DNA of 14,574 nucleotides. Source: Phycisphaerales bacterium. GTDB taxonomy: Bacteria > Planctomycetota > Phycisphaerae > Phycisphaerales > UBA1924. Shown piece by piece: positions 7,801 to 14,574 of the stretch. Made by a program: the position numbers and the translations under genes. Every line of letters begins with the position of its first letter. Positions within the stretch are counted from its first letter, which is position 1. Location: the NCBI GenBank assembly GCA_007124345.1, contig SLFH01000173.1, positions 1 through 14,574 on the forward strand, read 5' to 3'. The notes beneath the pieces are model-generated. The model had not been told where the DNA came from. It saw nothing but the letters and a program-made list of their open reading frames with translations, and did not search any database.

Positions 7801-10071
7801 TCAGGCCGCCCGCTGAAGCTCGGGTGTCTTCCTGCCTTCGGCGGCGCGGATCAGGCCGGAGGCATCGATGATGAGGCTCACGCCGCCGTCGTCCCGAACC
7901 GTCGCCCCGCTGAGCGGCCCGGCCCGACCGACGGCCTCCAGCGGCTTGATGACGATCTCCTGCTGCCCGATAAGCTCGGAGACCCGGAGCCCGATCTGGC
8001 GTTCGTTGACCGAGAGGATCACGACGAACGGCGTCTCGGTCCGGCGCTCCGGCGGGTACTCGAAGGCGTCGAACGCCGAGATCAGGGGGAGCACCGAGCC
8101 CCGCGTCTTGAGCACCGGGCTGTCGCCGATCGAGTAGATCATCTCGTCGGACGGCCTGAGGATCTCGACGACATTGTCAAGCGGGATCGCGTAGATCTCG
8201 TCGGCGACACGGACCATCATCGCCTGCATGATCGCGACGGTCAGGGGGATCGAGATCGTGAAGGTCGTGCCGTGGCCGGGCGTGGAGCTCACATCGATGG
8301 TGCCGTTGAGCTTGCCGATGTTGGTGCGGACGACATCCATGCCGACGCCGCGCCCAGAGAGATCCGAGACCTGTTCGACCGTCGAGAACCCGGCCTCGAA
8401 GATGAAGCGGAAGACATCGCGGTCTGGCAGGGCGTCGACCTCCTCGCGTGTCGCGAGGCCGCGTTCGACGGCCTTTGAGGCGATGCGTGCGCGGTCCAGC
8501 CCGCGTCCGTCGTCTCTGACGAGGATCCGCACATGGCTGCCCTGGTTGCTGGCCTCCAGCACGATGGTGCCTTCGGGGCTCTTGGCGGTGGCGCCGCGTT
8601 GCTCGGGCGTCTCCAGACCGTGGTCGGCGCTGTTGCGCATCAGGTGGACGAGCGGGTCGCCCAGGGCTTCGATGACGGATTTGTCGACCTCGGTGTCGCC
8701 CCCGACAATCTTCAGGTTGATCTTCTTCCCGGTCTTGTCGGCCAGGTCGCGGATGAGACGCGGGTAGCGCCCGAATATCTTGTCCAAGGGCTGCATGCGA
8801 GTGCGCATCACCGCGAGCTGCAGGTCTCCGGTGACGCGGTCGAGATCTTCGGCGGAGGCATTGATCTGCTCGCAGAGGTCGGTGTCGTCCTTCTGGGCCG
8901 CGCCGACACGCCGGGCCAGGGCGGCGACGCGGTTCTTCTGCAGCACCAGCTCGCCGACGAGATTCATCAGCGATTCCAAGCGACCGACCTCGACGCGGAT
9001 GGTCTGCTCGATGACCTGCTTGGCGCCCGATCGCTTGGCGCCCGTGTCCTCGCCCTGCGCCGTTTCGACCTTGGCGGCGTCGGCGAGCTTGAGCTCCGGC
9101 GCGTCGGCCTGCTCGGGCTGGCCAGAGACCACGCCGTCGAAAGCGAGGGCGCCTTCGGCGTCGGTGTCGGCCGGGAGCGAGTGCGCCTCGTCGAGGGGCT
9201 TTCCAGCGCAGACCAGCGCCAGCCGCTCGATCAGCGCGTCGGCCGGCCAGTCGTAGAGCGTCGCCTGCTCGATCCCGTCGGCCTGGAGCGTGAGCAGGAG
9301 CGAGAGGGCGGCCAGGCGAGGACGGATCTGCGAGATCGCTTCCTCGTCGGCGTCTTCGATGTTTGAGGCCGCGTCGCGTAGGGCGGTCGAGAGGCGCGTC
9401 ACCGGCTCGAACTCGAAGAAGTCGACCGAGCGGACAAGGTCGTCGGAGGCGGCTGCGAGCGCCTCGCCCGCCTCGCGGCGCGAATCGGGGTTCGCCAGCG
9501 CGACGAGGCTGTCGTTGATGGTGTCGAGCGTCTGGCGGATGTCGGGCGCGAGGAATTCGACGAGCGCCATCTTGTCGGCGGGCAGGTCGATCGGTGTTGT
9601 TTGTGCGCCGAGGGGGCCGTCGGGGGCGGCCCCGGACGCTACTTGCGCCGGGGTCTCGGTGTCCGCGGCGCCGGCCTCGCGTCCCTCGCCGAAGGCGGTG
9701 AGCCCCTCGACGAGCGCGGGGTCGGGCGCTTCGAGGTCTTCGCCGGCGGAGAGCTGCTGGAACTGACGGGCGAGCAGGTCGACCGTCTGCAGCAGCATGT
9801 TCATGCACGGACGGTCGACGACGGCCCGGCCGGTGCGCGCCGCGTTGAGCGCGGTCTCCGCGGCGTGGGCGATCGCGACAAGATTGGTCAGCGCGAGGAA
9901 GGAAGCGCTGCCCTTGACGGTGTGCAGCGCGCGGAAGATCTGGTTGAGCAGGTCCGGGTCGGTCGGGCTGCTCTCCAGCGAGACCAGGTCGCCTTCCAGA
10001 CCTTCGAGCAGCTCGCCGCACTCGGTCAGAAAGTCCTGGATAATCTGAGGATCAAAGCCCCCCGCGCTCAT
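7801..10071 (-). CDS. cheA: Chemotaxis histidine kinase CheA
   Basis: The 756-residue protein has the domains of CheA. The HPt/P1 domain (6-105) carries His50 in ALHTVKGSA, with Lys53, His69 and Glu72 matching the E. coli catalytic network. Residues 110-165 are an Ala/Pro/Gly linker. A helical block (165-290) looks like a second HPt without the His (Asp210 or a neighbour in its place). A second linker follows (295-350). P3 dimerisation is at 353-425. The P4 ATPase has the N box (Asn480, His484), DDGRG (520-524) and GRGVG (573-577). The P5/CheW-like domain is at about 613-745. I see no clear P2 CheY-binding domain. The ATG at 10071 has AAAGGA about 8 bases upstream. CheA autophosphorylates and passes phosphate to CheY. 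It normally also phosphorylates CheB, which here looks unable to receive it. It ends in QRAA. Confidence 0.97.
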   Translation of the reverse strand: MSAGGFDPQIIQDFLTECGELLEGLEGDLVSLESSPTDPDLLNQIFRALHTVKGSASFLALTNLVAIAHAAETALNAARTGRAVVDRPCMNMLLQTVDLLARQFQQLSAGEDLEAPDPALVEGLTAFGEGREAGAADTETPAQVASGAAPDGPLGAQTTPIDLPADKMALVEFLAPDIRQTLDTINDSLVALANPDSRREAGEALAAASDDLVRSVDFFEFEPVTRLSTALRDAASNIEDADEEAISQIRPRLAALSLLLTLQADGIEQATLYDWPADALIERLALVCAGKPLDEAHSLPADTDAEGALAFDGVVSGQPEQADAPELKLADAAKVETAQGEDTGAKRSGAKQVIEQTIRVEVGRLESLMNLVGELVLQKNRVAALARRVGAAQKDDTDLCEQINASAEDLDRVTGDLQLAVMRTRMQPLDKIFGRYPRLIRDLADKTGKKINLKIVGGDTEVDKSVIEALGDPLVHLMRNSADHGLETPEQRGATAKSPEGTIVLEASNQGSHVRILVRDDGRGLDRARIASKAVERGLATREEVDALPDRDVFRFIFEAGFSTVEQVSDLSGRGVGMDVVRTNIGKLNGTIDVSSTPGHGTTFTISIPLTVAIMQAMMVRVADEIYAIPLDNVVEILRPSDEMIYSIGDSPVLKTRGSVLPLISAFDAFEYPPERRTETPFVVILSVNERQIGLRVSELIGQQEIVIKPLEAVGRAGPLSGATVRDDGGVSLIIDASGLIRAAEGRKTPELQRAA

Positions 10072-10095
10072 ATGCGATTCCTTTCCGGCATTGTG

Positions 10096-10968
10096 TCAGG
10101 CGGCCTTCTTGAGTTCTGCGCCGCGCTTGCGGTAGCAGAAAGCGCGTGGGATGGGCGTCGGTTCGAGCGTGTCGTTGAGACCCCTGAGGCTCTCGGAGTG
10201 CCCGATGAAGAGGTACCCGTCGTCGGCGAGGGTCTCGCTGAACATCTGGGCGACCTGCTTCTTCATGCCGTCATCGAAGTAGATCATGACATTGCGGCAG
10301 AAGATGACATCGAAGGTGCCGTGGCGACGGGCGGCGAGGCGGTCCTTGAGGTTGTGCTGCTCGAAGCGGACCATCTGGGCGATGTCGGGCCTGATGCGGT
10401 AGGCGCCCGCGGGCATGGCCTGGAAGTAGCGCTGCAGGATGAGCGGGTTGGTCGAGCGGAGGGCGTAGTTGGTGTAGACGCCCTCCTGTGCGGCCTTGAG
10501 GACCTTGGCGCTGATGTCTGTGGCGAGGATCTCGATCCGCCAGTCGCCCAGGCGGACCCCGAGCGTGCGTTCGAGCATGATCGCGAGCGTGTAGGGCTCC
10601 TCGCCCGAGGAGCAGGCGGCCGACCAGAGGCGGAGGCGTTTGGTGCGCGCCCTGGCCTCGAGCAGCAGCGGGAGCACCTGTTTCTCGAAGACCTCGAGCT
10701 GGGGCTCGTTCCTGAAGAACGAGGTCTCGTTGATGGTGATGCGGTTGAACATCTCCTGGAACTCGTCGGTCTGGTAGGGGCCCATCGTCAGGAAGGCGAT
10801 GTACTGCGTGTAGTTGTCGATCTCCAGCTCGGCCAGCCTGTGGCCGAGCCGCGATTCGAGCACGTACCGCTTGTTCTCCGGGAAGTGGATGCCGGAGCGT
10901 TGGTAGATGATGTCCGCGAGCCTCTTGAACTCGGCTTCGGTCATCGAAGGGCGCGTGGTCGTGCTCAT
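10096..10968 (-). CDS. cheR: Chemotaxis protein methyltransferase CheR
   Basis: A 290-residue protein of normal CheR length. The N-terminal helical domain (about 8-75) leads to NETSFFR (80-86), the family signature near the active site. The SAM-binding motif is at 115-129 (WSAACSSGEEPYTLA), followed by Asp151 in ATDIS. CRNVMIYF (224-231) and FIGHSES (254-260) complete the methyltransferase fold. It transfers methyl groups from S-adenosylmethionine to glutamates of chemoreceptors, opposed by CheB. No TPR or other extra domain is fused. It sits between cheW (38-base gap) and cheA (24-base gap), clearly in one operon. The start is ATG 10968, with a weak purine-rich stretch upstream. It ends in KKAA. 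Confidence 0.96.
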   Translation of the reverse strand: MSTTTRPSMTEAEFKRLADIIYQRSGIHFPENKRYVLESRLGHRLAELEIDNYTQYIAFLTMGPYQTDEFQEMFNRITINETSFFRNEPQLEVFEKQVLPLLLEARARTKRLRLWSAACSSGEEPYTLAIMLERTLGVRLGDWRIEILATDISAKVLKAAQEGVYTNYALRSTNPLILQRYFQAMPAGAYRIRPDIAQMVRFEQHNLKDRLAARRHGTFDVIFCRNVMIYFDDGMKKQVAQMFSETLADDGYLFIGHSESLRGLNDTLEPTPIPRAFCYRKRGAELKKAA

Positions 10969-11006
10969 CGCGGGTGTTCCCGTTTCTTTGCTTGAAGATC
11001 AGGCGA

Positions 11007-11525
11007 TCAGGCGGCGACGCTGGCGGTCTGGGTCTCGTCGACCGTCCGGGCGTCGAACAGACGCGACAGATCGAGCAGGATCAGCAGCCTGTCCTCGAGC
11101 TTGCCCACGCCCGCGATGAACTCGGAGTTGATCGAGCAGACCATCTGCGGCGCCGGCTCGACGATGCTCGAAGGGATGCGGAGCACCTCGTGCACGCGGT
11201 CGACGATGAAGCCGATCACCCGCCCGTGCACCTCGACCACCACGATCCGGTTGTGCTCGGTGCGCTCGCTGGCGTCGAGCCCGAAGCGCTTGCGCAGGTC
11301 CAGGACGGGGATGATCTTCCCGCGGAGGTTGATCACGCCCTCCACCTCCGGGGGCGACTGGGGCACCCGCGTCAGGGCCATCATCCGGTTGATCTCCTGG
11401 ACGGCCAGGATGTCGACGGCGAACTCCTCGCCGGCGACCTCGAAGGTCACCAACTGAAGCTGGTCGTCGCCCCCGTGCTCTCCCTGGGTCCCGCTCTTGT
11501 CGGTGATCGAAAGGTTCTCGTTCAT
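11007..11525 (-). CDS. cheW: Chemotaxis coupling protein CheW
   Basis: A 172-residue CheW with a single domain (about 22-160). Typical features are FAVDILAVQEI (35-45), the GVINLRGKIIPVLDLR stretch (63-78) with Arg68, and IGFIVDRVHEVL (104-115). It links CheA to the cytoplasmic tips of chemoreceptors and fits the P5 domain of CheA. The first 20 residues are polar and probably flexible. The last 12 or so are also low in structure and end in SVAA. The start is ATG 11525, with GGAG about 9 bases upstream. It is separated from cheB by 108 bases, the longest gap inside the cluster, and from cheR by 38. No receiver domain is fused, so it is CheW and not CheV. Confidence 0.96.
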   Translation of the reverse strand: MNENLSITDKSGTQGEHGGDDQLQLVTFEVAGEEFAVDILAVQEINRMMALTRVPQSPPEVEGVINLRGKIIPVLDLRKRFGLDASERTEHNRIVVVEVHGRVIGFIVDRVHEVLRIPSSIVEPAPQMVCSINSEFIAGVGKLEDRLLILLDLSRLFDARTVDETQTASVAA

Positions 11526-11633
11526 GGCTCGGTTCTCCGTACGGATGGCCGGCGCGGCCCCCGTCGACTGCTGGCTATCGACCCCGCGAGCATCCGCCTT
11601 GACGCCCCCGGAGGTGAACTTTGAACGCCCGGG

Positions 11634-12665
11634 TCAGGAAGCTGTCCGCAACGCACTCGCGCCGGGTTTGACCGACGCGACGACCTGCCCCAGTTCTCGG
11701 GGTGAACCCTCAAAGGCGGCCATCCCGCGCGAGGCGACAGCGCGGGGCATGCCGTAGACGGCGCACCCTTTTTCGTGCTGCACGATGATCTGTGCGCCCA
11801 GGTCGGTGAGTTCCTTTGCGCCCTTTGCGCCGTCCTCGCCCATGCCGGTGAGCACGACGCCGAGGCATGCGCGTCCGACGGTCTTGGCGGCGCTGGAAAA
11901 GAGGATGTCGACGCTGGGCTTGTAGGGCGCCTCGGCGGGCTCTTCGCTGATGGTGAGCACCATGCCGCGCTGGCCCGAGCCGATGCGTCCGTGCTTGCCC
12001 CCCTGGATGATGTAGACGGTGCGCGGGTTGAGCACGGCGCTGCGCGTCACATGCTCGACATCGAGCGGGCAGCGGGCGCCAAGACGCTCGCCGAGCCCCT
12101 TGGTGAACAGCGGGGGCATGTGCTGAGCGATCACGATCGGCACGCCCAGGTCGCTGGGCATGACGCTCAGAAACTCTTCCAACGCCACCGGCCCGCCCGT
12201 CGAGGAGCCGACGAGCACCAGGCGGATGCGGTTCGGGTGGTCGAGGCGAAAGCCGCTGCCGTGCGCGACATTGGGCGGCAACAGACGCGAGATCTCGCCG
12301 ATCAGCTTGGCGCCGGTCTCGGGGTCCGCGGCCCGGAGCTTGTCGGGCTCGGCCAGCAGCCAGCCCGCCTTGCACCGGCGCATCTGAAAGAGCGCGTCGC
12401 GGTGGGGCCGCCCCTCCGTCCAGACAAACACGCAGACCGGGGGGCGGGCGCGTTCCGGGCCGGTGGCGGTCATCGCTTCAAGACGCGAGAGATCAGGGGG
12501 CGCGCCGAGCGTCACGATCGCATCGGGGCGGAGCGTCGGCGTCAGCTCCAGAGCCGTTGCCGGGTCGGAGGCGTATCCGCAGACGGTCGCCTTCCCGGGC
12601 TCAGAGAGCATGCGGGCGACGGCTTGCCTGACGAACGCCGAGCTGTCGACGATGAGCACACGCAC
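11634..12665 (-). CDS. cheB: CheB methylesterase with a degenerate receiver domain
   Basis: A 343-residue two-domain CheB. The C-terminal methylesterase (about 145-330) has an intact triad: Ser155 in GSSTGG, His182 in QHMPP, and Asp278 in GMGEDGA. It removes methyl groups from receptor glutamates, or deamidates glutamines. The N-terminal receiver fold (1-110) is recognisable from RVLIVDSSAFVR, but the usual DD pair is Asp7-Ser8. The phosphoacceptor Asp is Leu53 in RPDAIVTLGAPPD, and the KP motif is Glu106-Pro107. It therefore probably cannot be phosphorylated in the normal way. The start is GTG at 12665; an in-frame TGA six codons upstream rules out much longer starts, and GAGGGGGGAA precedes it. 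It is the first gene of the chemotaxis cluster. It ends in TAS, unlike its neighbours. Confidence 0.95.
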   Translation of the reverse strand: MRVLIVDSSAFVRQAVARMLSEPGKATVCGYASDPATALELTPTLRPDAIVTLGAPPDLSRLEAMTATGPERARPPVCVFVWTEGRPHRDALFQMRRCKAGWLLAEPDKLRAADPETGAKLIGEISRLLPPNVAHGSGFRLDHPNRIRLVLVGSSTGGPVALEEFLSVMPSDLGVPIVIAQHMPPLFTKGLGERLGARCPLDVEHVTRSAVLNPRTVYIIQGGKHGRIGSGQRGMVLTISEEPAEAPYKPSVDILFSSAAKTVGRACLGVVLTGMGEDGAKGAKELTDLGAQIIVQHEKGCAVYGMPRAVASRGMAAFEGSPRELGQVVASVKPGASALRTAS

Positions 12666-12707
12666 GCCGGCTCGATTCCCCCCTCACAAAAAGGAAGCTG
12701 CTCGCCC

Positions 12708-12731
12708 GGTCCGAAAAACGGCGGGCGGACC
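12708..12731 (-). repeat. Inverted repeat in the cheB leader
   Basis: Arms GGTCCG and CGGACC (6 bases, perfect) flank a 12-base loop that contains TTTTT on the minus strand. It lies between the promoter candidate and the cheB start, about 43 bases before the GTG. It could form a leader hairpin. The T run is in the loop, so it is not a normal terminator. Confidence 0.25.
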
Positions 12732-12737
12732 GCGAGG

Positions 12738-12764
12738 GGATCGGCGATCGGCGGCCGGTTCTTA
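12738..12764 (-). promoter_or_regulatory. Candidate sigma-28 (FliA-type) promoter before cheB
   Basis: The minus strand reads TAAG, 15 bases, then GCCGATCC. The known E. coli FliA consensus is TAAA-N15-GCCGATAA, so the match is three of four and six of eight with exact spacing. The -10 element ends 73 bases before the cheB GTG, in a gap of 182 bases upstream of a chemotaxis operon, where such a promoter is expected. The -10 overlaps a tandem 7-base repeat (GCCGATC twice), and GC-rich words like this can occur by chance. Confidence 0.4.
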
Positions 12765-12774
12765 ACGCGGACGC

Positions 12775-12848
12775 AAAGAGGCGGCGGGGGACGGGCCCGC
12801 TTCCCGGTGGTTCCACCCGGATCATGGGCGGGGGGCGCGCGCCTCTTT
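12775..12848 (-). terminator. Candidate structured 3' end of the S9 peptidase gene
   Basis: A perfect 9-base inverted repeat, AAAGAGGCG and CGCCTCTTT, has arms at 12840-12848 and 12775-12783. It encloses a second hairpin (GGTGG-TT-CCACC, 12806-12817) and a palindrome (CGGGCCCG, 12792-12799). The first arm touches the TGA stop of the S9 gene. On the minus strand the second arm ends in TTT, followed by GCG, so there is no long U tract. It may be a terminator or a transcript-stabilising stem separating the peptidase from the che operon. Confidence 0.35.
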
Positions 12849-14574
12849 CAGTCCGGGCAGCAGGCGCCGCGGAGCACCTCGACGGAGGCCTCTCGGACCG
12901 CCGCCCCGATCGGTTCGGCCTTTCCCCCCAAGTGGCGGGCGAGAAAAGCCTCGGCGCAGGCGATGAAGGCGAGCATGTTCTCGGGGGAGCGCAGCCCGTG
13001 CCCCTCGTTGGGGAAGAGCAGGTAGGTGACCTCGACCTCCCGGTCGGCGAGCGCGTCGGCGATGCGGTCGCTCTCTGACCGGTTCACGCGCGGGTCGTTC
13101 GCCCCGTGCACGAGCAGGAGCGGGCGCGAGATGTCGCCGACGCGGCTGATCGGCGAACGCTCCAACAACCGCTTTCGCCCCTGCTCGCTCTCGACATCGC
13201 CCACGCGTTCACGCCAGAGCGCCCGCAGGGGCTGCCAGTACGGGGGGATCGACTCCAGCAGGGTCACCAGGTTGCTCGGGCCGACCAGCGAGATCCCGCA
13301 GGCGAAGGCGTCTGGCGTGAAGGCGAGCCCGCTGAGGGCCGCGTACCCGCCGTAGCTCGCCCCCATGATCGCGACGCGGTCGGCGTCGGCGTGCCCTTGC
13401 TCGACTGCCCACTCGACCGCGTCGAGCAGGTCGTCCTGCATCGCGGCGCCCCACTGGCGGTTGCCCGCGTTGACGAACGCCTTGCCGAAGCCGGTCGAGC
13501 CCCGGAAGTTCACGCTCAGCACGGCGTACCCCCGGTCGGCCAGGAGCTGGTGCAGCGGGTTGAAGCCCCAGCGGTCGCGCGACCAGGGCCCGCCATGCAC
13601 CAGCAGCACCATCGGGGGCGGGCCCGAGGCGTGGTCGTGGTGGGGTGGGAGCGTCAGGTAAGAGGGGAGCGTGAGCCCGTCGCGCGAGGGGATCTCCACC
13701 GGATGCATCGGCGCCAGGGCGAGCCCGTCCAGGTCGTCGCGGTGGGCGAAGAGGTAGCGGGCGGAGCGCCGGCCAGCGTCGTCACGCTGCATCAGGTAGT
13801 AGCGAGTCGGGGCGTCGGCGTGCCGGAACGCGACCAGCCATCGGGCGTCGTCGAGCGAGCGACCGGTCACCGTCGGCTCCCCGTCCGAGAGCGAGCGTAT
13901 CGCGCGCAGGTCCGCGTCGATCGAGGGGTCGACGCTTTGCCAGCGTGTCCGGAGGTGTTCGAAGCTCGCCGCCTGCGGCTCGCGCGTTTGCGGGTGCAGC
14001 AGCACCTCCGAGGCGTCTGCGTCGGGGACGTGCGCGAGCACCTCCGGCTCGGCCCCGCGCTGGCGCACATCGATCGCGACGAGCGCCGAGGTATCGCGTC
14101 CGCGGCTGTCGCGCATGATCAGTCGGCGATCGCCGACGAGCGCCACCGGCCCGGTGGTCAGCACATCGTCGGGGGGCACGGTCAAAAAGCGGCGCAGGCG
14201 TCCGGCGTCGTTGAGTCGGAGCAGCTCGACCGACCCGTCGTCGCCCATCCTGCGGGCCAGGCGGGGCGTGCCGCTTTCGTCGAAGACCCAGCCGATCACC
14301 CCGGGCGGGCAGAGGAGCACGAGATCGAGCTCGCCCGATTCGACGTCGACGCGGTAGAGAACGTGCTGGCGAGGGTCGCGGTCGTTCAGGCCCACGATCA
14401 CGCTCGTCGGCGTCGAGGGGCTCTGGTGCAGCAGCTGGGCCTGCACATTGGTTCCGGGGGTCAGGGCGAGCTGGCGGCCGTTCTCGATGTCCGCGGCGTA
14501 CAGGCGCCAGTTCTCGTCGCCCCGGTTGTCGCGCAGGTAGAGCACCCGGCGCGAGCAGTACGACCACGACGATC
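12848..14574 (-). CDS. Prolyl oligopeptidase family (S9) serine peptidase, partial
   Basis: The 5' end lies beyond the window: the frame stays open to 14574. It reads SWSYCSRRVLYLRDNRGDEN, typical interior of an S9 beta-propeller, so the in-frame GTG at 14545 is unlikely to be the true start. Numbered from that GTG, residues 1-280 are propeller repeats and about 285-545 the alpha/beta hydrolase domain. HGGPWSRD (318-325) is the oxyanion region. The nucleophile is Ser397 in GASYGG, the acid Asp484 in GANDPRVN, and the base His516 in NEGHG. The triad is complete. Such enzymes cleave short peptides or remove acyl-amino acids. Cell location is unknown because the N-terminus is missing. It ends in CCPD. 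It lies 182 bases upstream of cheB, with a structured region and a promoter candidate between, so it is probably a separate unit. Confidence 0.93.
   Translation of the reverse strand, partial: SSWSYCSRRVLYLRDNRGDENWRLYAADIENGRQLALTPGTNVQAQLLHQSPSTPTSVIVGLNDRDPRQHVLYRVDVESGELDLVLLCPPGVIGWVFDESGTPRLARRMGDDGSVELLRLNDAGRLRRFLTVPPDDVLTTGPVALVGDRRLIMRDSRGRDTSALVAIDVRQRGAEPEVLAHVPDADASEVLLHPQTREPQAASFEHLRTRWQSVDPSIDADLRAIRSLSDGEPTVTGRSLDDARWLVAFRHADAPTRYYLMQRDDAGRRSARYLFAHRDDLDGLALAPMHPVEIPSRDGLTLPSYLTLPPHHDHASGPPPMVLLVHGGPWSRDRWGFNPLHQLLADRGYAVLSVNFRGSTGFGKAFVNAGNRQWGAAMQDDLLDAVEWAVEQGHADADRVAIMGASYGGYAALSGLAFTPDAFACGISLVGPSNLVTLLESIPPYWQPLRALWRERVGDVESEQGRKRLLERSPISRVGDISRPLLLVHGANDPRVNRSESDRIADALADREVEVTYLLFPNEGHGLRSPENMLAFIACAEAFLARHLGGKAEPIGAAVREASVEVLRGACCPD

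Noticed and set aside
8177..10021. 614-residue minus-strand frame overlapping cheA
   Set aside because: It is a shifted frame of cheA, extremely rich in Arg and Pro, without domains.
9601..10995. 464-residue open frame on the plus strand
   Set aside because: It lies opposite cheA and cheR, both of which are unmistakable on the minus strand.
11526..11633. Promoter in the 108-base gap between cheB and cheW (TCAA-N16-GTCGATAG on the minus strand)
   Set aside because: The spacing is one base too long for sigma-28 and both boxes carry mismatches. It could be a weak internal promoter but is not supported. I see no hairpin terminator here either.
14543..14545. GTG as start of the S9 peptidase
   Set aside because: The frame continues upstream to the window edge with propeller-like sequence, so the gene is cut and not started there.

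Overview
The window is high-GC bacterial DNA with every supported gene on the minus strand. Long plus-strand open frames are antisense shadows of these genes. I suggest Planctomycetota, perhaps Phycisphaerae. The reasons are the GC-rich codon use, a secreted planctomycete-like protein with a cytochrome-type CX4CH site, and several genes without a clear Shine-Dalgarno. This is inference from gene style, not a database match. All eleven visible stop codons are TGA.

Region 1 (14574 to 12848): the C-terminal most of an S9-family serine peptidase, cut by the window edge. Its stop codon lies in one arm of a long inverted repeat. Region 2 (12847 to 5292): a chemotaxis cluster read in the order cheB, cheW, cheR, cheA, cheX, cheY, then a FapA/DUF342-family gene. 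Gaps are 19 to 56 bases, except 108 bases between cheB and cheW. A sigma-28-like promoter sequence lies 73 bases upstream of cheB. CheW couples receptors to CheA. CheR and CheB set receptor methylation. CheA phosphorylates CheY, and CheX dephosphorylates it. No receptor, CheD or flagellar structural gene is visible.

Region 3 (5249 to 2741): a membrane-anchored or exported protein with an SH3-like N-terminal region and a CX4CH site, then an exported alpha/beta hydrolase. Either could be read through from the che operon or form a separate unit. Region 4 (2740 to 1): an extended -10 promoter candidate, a large coiled-coil lipoprotein, and the N-terminal part of a ferredoxin-NADP reductase that runs off the left edge.

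The most interesting signals are in the chemotaxis cluster. CheB has an intact methylesterase triad, but its receiver domain has lost the phosphoacceptor Asp, one acidic-pocket Asp and the conserved Lys. CheA has a second HPt-like domain without the His. Five of the seven cluster proteins end in Ala-Ala, a ClpXP-degron-like tail, and none of the four other genes with a visible end does.
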